Below are positions 26,545 through 34,430 of a stretch of 64,000 nucleotides of DNA, piece after piece (the first letter of the stretch is position 1; each line of letters opens with the position of its first letter). The notes under the pieces were generated by a model. It did no database searches. It had not been told where the DNA came from and saw only the letters and a list, made by a program, of their open reading frames with translations. This DNA is from Arthrobacter sp. ov118 (GTDB lineage: Bacteria; Actinomycetota; Actinomycetes; Actinomycetales; Micrococcaceae): NCBI RefSeq assembly GCF_900116495.1, contig NZ_FPAY01000001.1, positions 558,001 to 622,000 of the forward strand, in the 5' to 3' direction. Position numbers and translations under genes: made by a program.

Positions 26545-26594
26545 CTGGCCGCGACGCTGCGACCGAGTACTCACTGGCCGCGACGCTGCGACCG
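26545..26594. repeat. 21-bp direct repeat upstream of oligopeptidase B
   Basis: CTGGCCGCGACGCTGCGACC plus one more base (G) occurs at 26545-26565 and again at 26574-26594. The starts are 29 bases apart, both preceded by TACTC. It lies in the 268-base gap between the STAS-like gene and oligopeptidase B. The spacing of nearly three helical turns could suit a regulator, but no family is recognised. Confidence 0.6.
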
Positions 26595-26807
26595 GAGATC
26601 AGCCTAGGCAGAGAATGTGATGCAGGCAACATTTTGCTTCATATCCGAAAAAGCGGGCGTTATGTTCGGTTTTATCGGGCCGGAACTGTTGATTGCCGGG
26701 TCCGGGTTACTGTAATGGCGCTTCGTCGGCGTGGCAGCCAGCATGACTGCGCTCGCCCGGTAGCGAACGCGCCGCGCCGGCGCCGTCTGGCTTTATATAT
26801 TGGGTCC

Positions 26808-29024
26808 ATGACCCAGACTCCCGTGCAGCCCACCCCGCAGCCTCCCGTCGCCCGGAAGGTTCCCTCCGTGCGCACCCACCACGGCGACATGTTCGAGGAC
26901 AACTACGAGTGGCTGCGGGACAAGGAATCCGCGGAGGTGGTGGACCTCCTCAAGGCCGAAAACGCCTACCAGGAAGCAATGACGGCGCACCAGAGGCCGC
27001 TGCGCGAGGCTATCTTCCAGGAAATTAAGGGCCGCACCCAAGAGACAGACCTCTCCGTCCCCAACCGCAAGGACGGCTGGTGGTACTACACCCGCTCGGT
27101 GCAGGGCAAGGAGTACGGCATCCACTGCCGCGTGCGCGGCCAGAACACCGGGGACCGCGTTGCGGACTGGACTCCCCCGGCCGTCGAGGCCGGCGTCGTG
27201 ATCCCCGGCGAGGAAGTCCTCCTCGACGGCAACCTCGAGGCGGAAGGCAAGCCGTTCTTCGCCGTCGGCGGCGCCGCCACAACCATCGACGGCACCCTCT
27301 ATGCCTACGCGGTGGACAACGCCGGCGACGAGCGCTTCACGCTGCACATCAAGGATCTGCGCACCGGCGAGTTGCTGCCGGACGTGATCGAGAACGTCTT
27401 CTACGGCATCTCCTTTTCCCCCGACGGCAGCCGGATCTTCTACACCGTGGTGGACGAGTCCTGGCGGCCGTACCAGGTGAAGTCGCACGTGCTCGGCACT
27501 CCCGTCAGCGCGGACGAGGTCATCTACCAGGAGGACGACGTCGCCATGTGGCTCGGCTTCGAACTCTCGGCCGACCGCCGGCACCTGGTGCTGAGCATCA
27601 GCTGTTCCGAGTTCAGCGAAACCCGTCTGCTGCGCTTTTATGACCTGGACGCCGGACTGCGCACCGTGATCTCCCGCGACGAGCGCATCCTGTACGAGGC
27701 CGAGCCGTTCCTGCTGGCGGACGCCTCCGGCCGGTACCAGGAGCGGATCCTGCTGACCCACAACAAAGACGCCGTCAATTCCATGGTGTCGCTCGTCGAC
27801 CCGGACGAACTCGCGAAGCCGCTGGCCGAGCAGCACTGGAGCACCGTCATCGCCCATTCGGACCAGGTCCGGGTCAACGGCGCCGGCGTGACGTCGACGC
27901 ACGCCGTGGTCTCGGTCCGCAAGGACACCATTGAACGGGTGCATGTCCTGGCCCTGGCCGGGCTAGGCACCGCGGACCAGGGCGCCGCGGTGGAGCCGGC
28001 CTTCGACGAGGAGCTGTACACGGCCGGCGTCGCGGGTTCCGACTACGAGGCGCCCGTGATCCGGATGGGCTATACCTCATACTTCACCCCGTCCCGGGTC
28101 TACGACTTCGTGCTGCCCACCCCGGAGCTGCCTGCCGGCGAACTCCTGCTGCGCAAGGAGAGCCCGGTGCTGGGAGGCTACTCGCCGTCGGACTACGTCG
28201 CCACCCGCGAGTGGGCCACCGCCGCGGACGGGACGAAGATTCCGCTCTCGGTGCTCCGCCACGCGTCGGTCCGGCAGGATTCGACGGCGGCCGGCCTCGT
28301 CTACGGCTACGGCTCCTATGAGCTGAGCATGGATCCAGGCTTCGGGATCCCCCGGTTGTCCCTGCTGGACCGGGGCGTGGTGTTCGTGATCGCGCACATC
28401 CGCGGCGGCGGCGAGCTGGGCCGGCCCTGGTACGACGACGGCAAGAAGCTGCGCAAGAAGAACACATTCACCGATTTCATCGCCGCCACGGACTGGCTCG
28501 CCGGGTCCGGCTGGGTGGACCCGGACCGCATCGCCGCGATGGGCGGTTCCGCGGGCGGCCTGCTGATGGGCGCCGTCGCCAACCTGGCTCCGGAAAAGTA
28601 CGCCGCGATTGTTGCGGCGGTGCCGTTTGTGGACGCGCTGACCACCATCCTGGACCCCGAACTGCCGCTGTCGGCGCTGGAGTGGGAGGAATGGGGCAAC
28701 CCGATCACGGACCCGGACGTGTACGCGTACATGAAGTCGTATACGCCGTACGAGAACGTCCGCGCCGTGGCGTACCCGAAGATCGCCGCAGTCACGAGTT
28801 TCAACGACACCCGGGTGCTCTACGTGGAACCGGCCAAATGGGTGCAGCGGCTCCGCGAAGTGAACACCGGCAGCGAGCCGATCGTGATGAAGATCGAGAT
28901 GGAAGGCGGCCACGGGGGCGCCTCGGGCCGGTACGTGCAGTGGCGCGAACGGGCCTGGGACTACGCGTTCGCCGCGGATGCCTTGGGCGCCACGGAGCTG
29001 CTGCCGGGGGCCGGGCTGAAGTAA
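26808..29024 (+). CDS. ptrB: Oligopeptidase B (S9A family)
   Basis: A cytosolic serine peptidase that cuts short peptides after basic residues. The 738-residue product has an N-terminal propeller region (EDNYEWLRDKES, about 25-420) and a C-terminal alpha/beta hydrolase domain. The catalytic triad is visible: Ser581 in GGSAGGLLMGA, Asp667 in FNDTRVLYVEPAKW and His702 in GGHGGASGR. VPFVDALTTILD and EWEEWGNP are specific to oligopeptidase B as opposed to prolyl oligopeptidase. The ATG at 26808 follows an AT-rich CTTTATATATTGG stretch. The in-frame extension upstream of it is not family-like. Confidence 0.95.
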   Translation: MTQTPVQPTPQPPVARKVPSVRTHHGDMFEDNYEWLRDKESAEVVDLLKAENAYQEAMTAHQRPLREAIFQEIKGRTQETDLSVPNRKDGWWYYTRSVQGKEYGIHCRVRGQNTGDRVADWTPPAVEAGVVIPGEEVLLDGNLEAEGKPFFAVGGAATTIDGTLYAYAVDNAGDERFTLHIKDLRTGELLPDVIENVFYGISFSPDGSRIFYTVVDESWRPYQVKSHVLGTPVSADEVIYQEDDVAMWLGFELSADRRHLVLSISCSEFSETRLLRFYDLDAGLRTVISRDERILYEAEPFLLADASGRYQERILLTHNKDAVNSMVSLVDPDELAKPLAEQHWSTVIAHSDQVRVNGAGVTSTHAVVSVRKDTIERVHVLALAGLGTADQGAAVEPAFDEELYTAGVAGSDYEAPVIRMGYTSYFTPSRVYDFVLPTPELPAGELLLRKESPVLGGYSPSDYVATREWATAADGTKIPLSVLRHASVRQDSTAAGLVYGYGSYELSMDPGFGIPRLSLLDRGVVFVIAHIRGGGELGRPWYDDGKKLRKKNTFTDFIAATDWLAGSGWVDPDRIAAMGGSAGGLLMGAVANLAPEKYAAIVAAVPFVDALTTILDPELPLSALEWEEWGNPITDPDVYAYMKSYTPYENVRAVAYPKIAAVTSFNDTRVLYVEPAKWVQRLREVNTGSEPIVMKIEMEGGHGGASGRYVQWRERAWDYAFAADALGATELLPGAGLK

Positions 29025-29076
29025 AAGCACCTCCTACCCCCTACCCCCGGCCCGCCATATACAAAAAATTGGTCAC

Positions 29077-29086
29077 CATGCTTACT
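29077..29086. promoter_or_regulatory. CATGCTTACT motif in the leader region of the duplicated-protein operon
   Basis: The AT-rich gap 29050-29100 (ATACAAAAAATTGGTCACC) is unlike its surroundings and probably contains the promoter for the two-gene operon. CATGCTTACT is the complement of AGTAAGCATG, which also occurs upstream of csbD (54197-54206). This may be coincidence or a shared site. Confidence 0.3.
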
Positions 29087-29186
29087 ATTTACTGGCATGT
29101 GGCACTCCGAACGTGGAACCTGTCCGCTGGGGGCGGGGCGTCGGAGGGTCCGGACCGGGCACATTGTGCCGGAGATGGAGTTTGTT

Positions 29187-29945
29187 ATGAGCGCTGAGCA
29201 GGAACTGACCCCGTTGACCGATGATGAGCTGATGGCGCAGGGCGGAACGGCCCTTCCCGCGAAGGAAGTCGCCTCCGTCCTGGACCTGAATGCGGACCTG
29301 AATCTCGGCATCAGTGCCGCGGCGCCGATCGACCTCGGCGTAGCAGCCAATGCCAACGTCGGCGCACCGATTGATGCGGCCGCGTCCGCGAACGTCCTGT
29401 CCCTCGGTTCGGAATCCCAGGCGCTCGCGGACCAGGGCACCATCATCAACCAGGGCATCACGGGCGATGCCACGGCTGATTCCACGCAGGACAGCACCCT
29501 CGACCAGGCCGCCGGGACCACCGGCTCCGATGGAACCGCCGACGCCGGGGCAGCCACTGCCGGGGACGCCCCCGCCGCATCCACCGCCGGAGCCGCCCTT
29601 CCGGGCGACCCCTCGGGCGCTCTGCCGGACGGGACCGTGCCGGACCTGGGCGGCGCCCTGCCGGCGGACGTTCCCACGGCTGCCGGCGCTGCAGGTGCAC
29701 TCAATGGCAATCTGCTCAACGTCGACGTGAACCTGGACGCCAACGCCGGCATCGCGGCACCGATCAACGGTGCCGTGGCTGCCAACGCCAACGTCGCCGC
29801 CCCGATCGACGCGGCCGTCGGTGCCAACATCGGCTCCGTCGACAGCAACGCGTTCGCCGTCGCCCAGCAGGATGCCATCATCAACCAGGACATCCACGGC
29901 GACGCCACGGCCTCGGCTGACCAGCAGTCCGACCTGAAGCAGTAG
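29187..29945 (+). CDS. Internally duplicated Ala/Asp/Asn-rich protein, candidate substrate of the adjacent PqqD-M50 protease
   Basis: I do not recognise a named family. The 252-residue product has no classical signal peptide. It begins with an acidic leader-like stretch (ELTPLTDDELMAQGG, then TALPAKEVASVLD). Two 76-residue repeats follow, at 32-107 and 177-252. They share (V)AANANV-(A/G)-APIDAA, then IINQ and (I)xGDATA, and are separated by an Ala/Gly/Pro/Asp-rich linker (108-176). The composition is poor in Cys, Trp and basic residues. The ATG at 29187 has GGAG six bases upstream; an alternative ATG is at 29175. It lies seven bases before the PqqD/M50 protease gene, so they are surely co-transcribed. 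The inference is that it is processed or exported by that protease. A structural or surface role is equally open. Confidence 0.8.
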   Translation: MSAEQELTPLTDDELMAQGGTALPAKEVASVLDLNADLNLGISAAAPIDLGVAANANVGAPIDAAASANVLSLGSESQALADQGTIINQGITGDATADSTQDSTLDQAAGTTGSDGTADAGAATAGDAPAASTAGAALPGDPSGALPDGTVPDLGGALPADVPTAAGAAGALNGNLLNVDVNLDANAGIAAPINGAVAANANVAAPIDAAVGANIGSVDSNAFAVAQQDAIINQDIHGDATASADQQSDLKQ

Positions 29946-29952
29946 CACCTAG

Positions 29953-32463
29953 ATGAGCACTATGCAGGGAGGGCCGTCCGGGCAGGACGGCCCTCCGGTC
30001 CCGTCTGCCACTGGCACCGGAACTGCCGCCGCGCCCGCCGAAGCGGGCGGCGGACTCTCTGCCGGGCAGGGCGCCGGAGCCGCCGGCCCGGCGTCGTCGG
30101 TGGCTACCGGCCAGGCGCCGGTCCCGGTGCGGGCCTCCGGCGTCCAGCTGCTCGGCGGGACGAAAGGTTCGGGCTATAAGGAAGCGCCCTCCCTGGTGCG
30201 CCGCGCCGACGGCCAGACCATCCAGCTGACCCGCCTGCTGTATCTGGTGCTCGAGGCCATCGATGGCCGCCGGGACCTGGACGAGATCGCCGAGCACGCG
30301 AGCAACAAGTTCGGCCGGCTGGTCAGTGCTGACAACGTGCAGACGCTGATCGACTCCCAGCTTCTCCCCCTCGGACTCCTGCGGCTGGCGGACGGTTCCG
30401 AACCCGAGGTCAGGAAATCGAACCCGTTGCTGGGCATGCGCTTCCGGTACTCCGTGACGGACCCGGACCGCACCCGGAAGCTCACGGCACCGTTCGCCGT
30501 GCTATTCAACCCGTTCATCGTGGTGGCCGTGACCGCGGCTTTCCTCGCCACGTGCTGGTGGGTGCTGATGGTCAAGGGGCTGGCCTCGGCCACGCATGAT
30601 GCGTTTGCCAACCCCGGCCTGGTGCTCCTGATCCTGGTGGTGACAGTGTTCTCGGCTGGCTTCCATGAGTTCGGCCATGCCGCCGCTGCCCGCCGGGGCG
30701 GCGCCATGCCCGGGGCCATGGGAATGGGCTTGTACCTGATGTGGCCGGCCTTCTACACGGACGTGACCGATTCCTACCGATTGGGGCGGGGCGGCCGCCT
30801 CCGCACGGACCTTGGCGGGCTGTATTTCAACGCGATCGTGGCCGTCGGGATCATGGGCCTCTGGTGGGCCACCGGGTTCGATGCGCTGCTGCTGGTGGTG
30901 GTGACCCAGATTCTGCAGATGGTGCGGCAGCTGATGCCGATGGTCCGCTTCGACGGCTACCACATCCTCGCCGACGCCACCGGGGTCCCGGACCTGTTCC
31001 AGCGCATCAAACCCACGCTGCTTGCCCTTGTTCCGTGGCGCAGAACAGATCCCCAAGCCGGGCTCCTCAAGCCCTGGGCGCGGGCCGTCGTCACCATTTG
31101 GGTGCTGGTCACCGTTCCCTTGCTCCTTTTCAGCATGGTCACGATGGTGCTGACCCTGCCGCGCATCCTGGGCACCGCCTGGGACAACGGCTGGGAACAG
31201 CACGCCATGCTCTCCCACAGCCTCTCGACAGGCAACGTTGCCGACGCAGCCGTCCGGGTCATCGCGATCGCCTGCATTGCCCTGCCTGTTCTGGGTATCT
31301 TCTACATCCTGCTGCGGTTAGTCCGACAGTTCGCCACAGGCCTGTGGCAAAAGACCCGCGGGACGGCCTGGCAGCGCGCCACCGCGGTCGCCGCCATCGC
31401 GGCGGTCGTGGCCGGCCTCGCGTGGGCGTGGTGGCCCGGCGCTGACACCTACCGTCCCGTCCAGCCCTACGAGCGCGGGACCCTGGCCGATGCCACCGCT
31501 GCCGTGTTCCCGGCCGCGGCCGCGGGCCGGCTCGCAGAGGGCCAGTCAGGACGGACCGTTGCCCTGTGGCCGGCAGGCACCCGCAAGCCGACCCGGGACG
31601 AACCCCAGCTGAGCATGGTCCTGGCGCCACGGCAGACGGCCCCGGGCACAGCGGTAAGCACCGGCACCGCCGGCACCACTGCGGCGCCGTCGTGGGTGTT
31701 CCCCTTTGACAAGCCGGCCCCGCCCGAGGATGACGGCAACCAGTCCCTCGCGGTCAACACCACTGACGGGTCGGTGGTCTACGACGTCGCCTTCGCCCTG
31801 GTCTGGGCTGACGACGGCGGCACCGTGGACACCAGGAACGAGGCCTACGCGTTCGCCAACTGCCAGGACTGCGCTGCTGTGGCCGTGGGCTTCCAGGTGG
31901 TCCTGATCGTGGGCCAGGCCGATGTGATCGTCCCGGAGAACCTTTCCGCCTCGGCCAACTACAACTGTGTCCGGTGCCTCACCTACGCCCTGGCCAGCCA
32001 GCTCGTCCTCACCCTGGACGGGCCCCTGAGCGCAGAGGGCATGTCCAGGCTCGACGCGTTGTGGCAGGAGATTGCCGCCTACGGCCGCGACCTGCGCAAC
32101 GTCCCGCTCTCAGAGATTCAGGGCCGGCTGAGTGCCTACAAGGAACAGCTCATGGAGATTATCAAGGCCGATCCCAGCGCCACCCCGGCCGGGCCCTCCG
32201 ACACACCGGCGACCCCGGGCGCAACCACGCAGCCCACATCGGGGAGCACTGCGGCACCATCCCCCGGCGTCCCGGAACAGGGCCCGCCGACCGGTGGAAC
32301 ATCGACGTCGGTCCCTGCTCCGGCTGACACGGCGGCTGAACCGGCCCAGACGGCGCAACCTGCGCCGTCCGGAGGCACGGGCGCAGAAACGGCGACTGCG
32401 CCGGCTCCCGCGCCCGGAACGGCGTCGGCCGCCCCGACCGCTGCTGCGCCTCCCGCTCCCTAG
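29953..32463 (+). CDS. PqqD-domain and M50-type membrane zinc metalloprotease with Cys-paired extracellular domain
   Basis: An 836-residue multidomain protein. Residues 1-60 are low-complexity. Residues about 70-145 form a PqqD-like domain (SLVRRADGQTIQLTRLLYLV, IDGRRDLDEIAEHASNKFG), a fold that binds leader peptides in several RiPP systems. Membrane helices start at about 181. HEFGH at 238-242 is the zinc motif, and VRFDGYHILAD supplies a probable third ligand at Asp334, as in site-2-type M50 proteases. About seven helices run to 490. The remaining ~345 residues are extracytoplasmic, with two CxxC pairs (637/640, 672/675) in NCQDCAAVAVGFQVVL and NCVRCLTYALASQLVL, then a Pro/Thr/Ala tail. No strong ribosome binding site precedes the ATG at 29953, suggesting coupling to the upstream gene. 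Confidence 0.82.
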   Translation: MSTMQGGPSGQDGPPVPSATGTGTAAAPAEAGGGLSAGQGAGAAGPASSVATGQAPVPVRASGVQLLGGTKGSGYKEAPSLVRRADGQTIQLTRLLYLVLEAIDGRRDLDEIAEHASNKFGRLVSADNVQTLIDSQLLPLGLLRLADGSEPEVRKSNPLLGMRFRYSVTDPDRTRKLTAPFAVLFNPFIVVAVTAAFLATCWWVLMVKGLASATHDAFANPGLVLLILVVTVFSAGFHEFGHAAAARRGGAMPGAMGMGLYLMWPAFYTDVTDSYRLGRGGRLRTDLGGLYFNAIVAVGIMGLWWATGFDALLLVVVTQILQMVRQLMPMVRFDGYHILADATGVPDLFQRIKPTLLALVPWRRTDPQAGLLKPWARAVVTIWVLVTVPLLLFSMVTMVLTLPRILGTAWDNGWEQHAMLSHSLSTGNVADAAVRVIAIACIALPVLGIFYILLRLVRQFATGLWQKTRGTAWQRATAVAAIAAVVAGLAWAWWPGADTYRPVQPYERGTLADATAAVFPAAAAGRLAEGQSGRTVALWPAGTRKPTRDEPQLSMVLAPRQTAPGTAVSTGTAGTTAAPSWVFPFDKPAPPEDDGNQSLAVNTTDGSVVYDVAFALVWADDGGTVDTRNEAYAFANCQDCAAVAVGFQVVLIVGQADVIVPENLSASANYNCVRCLTYALASQLVLTLDGPLSAEGMSRLDALWQEIAAYGRDLRNVPLSEIQGRLSAYKEQLMEIIKADPSATPAGPSDTPATPGATTQPTSGSTAAPSPGVPEQGPPTGGTSTSVPAPADTAAEPAQTAQPAPSGGTGAETATAPAPAPGTASAAPTAAAPPAP
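29968..29996 (+). promoter_or_regulatory. Strong hairpin in the first codons of the protease gene
   Basis: GGAGGGCCGTCC (29968-29979) and GGACGGCCCTCC (29985-29996) form a perfect 12-bp stem with loop GGGCA, beginning 15 bases after the ATG. Lying 23 bases past the upstream stop, it could attenuate transcription or block ribosomes, favouring the first gene's product over the protease. Confidence 0.6.
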
Positions 32464-32622
32464 GCGCGGCCGGCGGCGGCGACGCTCCATCCCAGTTGCC
32501 GGCTGCCGGACCGACTCCGGCCCAGTGGATCCGCGGGGTTCATAGGGTCCGGGGCAGCCCGGGCAGAAGCAACTGGGCGGGAGCGTCGCCCAGGACTTCA
32601 AGCCGCCGAGTGTTTCGCGGGT

Positions 32623-33186
32623 CTAGCGGGCCTTCCACTCTTCCGCGAGGAGGGCGTACACCACTTCCGTGGCCCACTGTCCCTTGTAATGCCACTTGTC
32701 CACCTGGCGCGATTCCAGACGCATGCCGAGGCGTTCACAGAGCGCCGCCGAGGCAGTATTCAGGGCATCGAGCTTGGCGTCGATGCGGTGGAAGTGCAGG
32801 TCCTCAAACCCGAGCTTGAGCAGTGCTCCGGCGGCCTCGGACGCAATCCCCCGGCCGCGGGCCGCCGGGGCCAGGCTCCAGCCGATCTCGGCCTGCCCGC
32901 GGCCCGGCAGCCATTTGAGCACCACCTCACCGAGCAGGCCCGGCGAATCCGCGGCCTCAATGGCCAGCGCCACCCAGTCGCCTTCCTTCTCGAAGACGAA
33001 GTTGGCGTACCTGCCCAGGGACTCCATGGACTTGGTGTAGCTCTTCGCCTCCCCCGGCAGGAAACGCGCGGTCTCGGGCAGCGAGTGGTAGGCGTGGAAG
33101 GCGTCTAGGTCGGAGGCCTCGAAGCGGCGCAGGACCAGGCGCTCGGTGCGGAGGGGCAGCGGAGGCAGCGGTTTGGGCTCGGTCAT
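32623..33186 (-). CDS. RimJ/RimL-type GNAT N-acetyltransferase
   Basis: A 187-residue acetyltransferase of the GNAT fold. It starts with the family opening LRTERLVLRRFEASDLDAF. The acetyl-CoA pyrophosphate loop is in GRGQAEIGWSLAPAARGRGIASEA, and the final part reads HRIDAKLDALNTASAALCERLGM. Members acetylate ribosomal protein N-termini, antibiotics or small molecules; the substrate is not predictable. It is convergent with the protease gene, 159 bases away, and reads away from ackA. Confidence 0.9.
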   Translation of the reverse strand: MTEPKPLPPLPLRTERLVLRRFEASDLDAFHAYHSLPETARFLPGEAKSYTKSMESLGRYANFVFEKEGDWVALAIEAADSPGLLGEVVLKWLPGRGQAEIGWSLAPAARGRGIASEAAGALLKLGFEDLHFHRIDAKLDALNTASAALCERLGMRLESRQVDKWHYKGQWATEVVYALLAEEWKAR

Positions 33187-33251
33187 GCCCCCAACGCTAC
33201 CCCGCCAAACTAGCTCGCAGCTGCGGCCGTTCTGGGCCCCTAAAGGGTCAG

Positions 33252-34421
33252 TTAACGAGCAACCGTCGCGTGGGCGACGACGGCGGCCGTCGCCTCGGCG
33301 ATCGCGCGCTCCTCGTCGGTGGGGACCACGAGCACCGGCAGGGCCGAGGCAGCAGTGGAGATCACGCGCGGGTCCTTGGAGCGCTCACGGTTCAGGCCGG
33401 CGTCGAGCTCGACGCCGAGCGCCCCCAGCCGTTCCGCCACGAGAGTGCGGAACTGGTGCGAGTTCTCGCCGATACCGGCCGTGAACACGAGCGCCTTCGC
33501 GCCGCCGACGGCCACGTGGTACCCGCCGATGTACTTCGCGAGCCGGTAGGACGCGACGGCCAGGCCCATGGCCGCCCTGGCATCGCCGGCTTCCGCGGCC
33601 TCCACCACCGAGCGCATGTCGTTGTTTCCGGCCAGGCCCTTGAGCCCGGACTGCCGGTTCAGCATGGAATCGATGTCTTCCGGGGACCAGCCGGCGCGGC
33701 CGAGGAAGACCAGGATTGACGGGTCGAGGTCCCCGGAGCGGGTGCCCATGACGAGTCCCTCAAGCGGCGTGAATCCCATCGAGGTGTCGATGGACTGGCC
33801 GCCGCGGATGGCCGTGACGGAGGCGCCGTTGCCCAGGTGGGCGATGACGGCGTCGAACTCCTCCACCGGAACATCCAGCAGCGCCGCCGACCGGTGCGCG
33901 ACGTACTCATGCGAGGTCCCGTGGAACCCGTAGCGGCGGATCCCGTGGTTCGTGTAGAGCTCGTCGGGCACCGCGTAGCGCCAGGCGTGCTCGGGCAGGG
34001 TGCGGTGGAAGGCGGTGTCGAACACGGCGACCTGCGGTAGTTCGGGCCACTTCTTCGAGATCGCCCGGATGCCCAGGACATTGGCGGGGTTGTGCAGCGG
34101 AGCGAGCGGGTTCAGCCGTTCGATGGCCCGGGTGATCTCGTTGTTGACCAGCACCGGCTCGGCGAAGCGCTCCCCGCCGTGCACCACGCGGTGTCCGACG
34201 GCGTCCAGCGCCCGGTCCCCGAGCGCCTTGTGGATGTCCGCGTCCACAAGTTCGAGCGCCTCCGCGTGGTCCCGCGGGCCCTCGATCTGGCCGTCGCCCT
34301 CGCCGCCGGTACCCATCCCGATCTTCTCGACCAGCCCTTCGGCCAACACGCTGCCGGCCTCGACGTCCCGGACCTGGTATTTGAGCGAGGACGAGCCTGA
34401 GTTGATGACGAGCACGAGCAC
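33252..34421 (-). CDS. ackA: Acetate kinase
   Basis: Interconverts acetyl phosphate plus ADP with acetate plus ATP. The 389-residue product has the ASKHA signatures VINSGSSSLKYQV at the N-terminus, FHRTLPEHA, HGTSHEYVAHR, HLGNGASVTAI, GFTPLEGLVMGTRSGDLDP and FTAGIGENSHQFR. The GTG at 34421 has AGGAGG five bases upstream. It lies nine bases downstream of pta, forming the standard pta-ackA operon. A 66-base gap separates it from the GNAT gene, which is on the same strand. Confidence 0.97.
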   Translation of the reverse strand: MLVLVINSGSSSLKYQVRDVEAGSVLAEGLVEKIGMGTGGEGDGQIEGPRDHAEALELVDADIHKALGDRALDAVGHRVVHGGERFAEPVLVNNEITRAIERLNPLAPLHNPANVLGIRAISKKWPELPQVAVFDTAFHRTLPEHAWRYAVPDELYTNHGIRRYGFHGTSHEYVAHRSAALLDVPVEEFDAVIAHLGNGASVTAIRGGQSIDTSMGFTPLEGLVMGTRSGDLDPSILVFLGRAGWSPEDIDSMLNRQSGLKGLAGNNDMRSVVEAAEAGDARAAMGLAVASYRLAKYIGGYHVAVGGAKALVFTAGIGENSHQFRTLVAERLGALGVELDAGLNRERSKDPRVISTAASALPVLVVPTDEERAIAEATAAVVAHATVAR

Positions 34422-34430
34422 GGGGGCCTC

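Noticed and set aside
26793..29030. Minus-strand open frames of 383 and 317 codons opposite oligopeptidase B
   Set aside because: Shadow frames of a gene with a clear catalytic triad; the translations are low-complexity.
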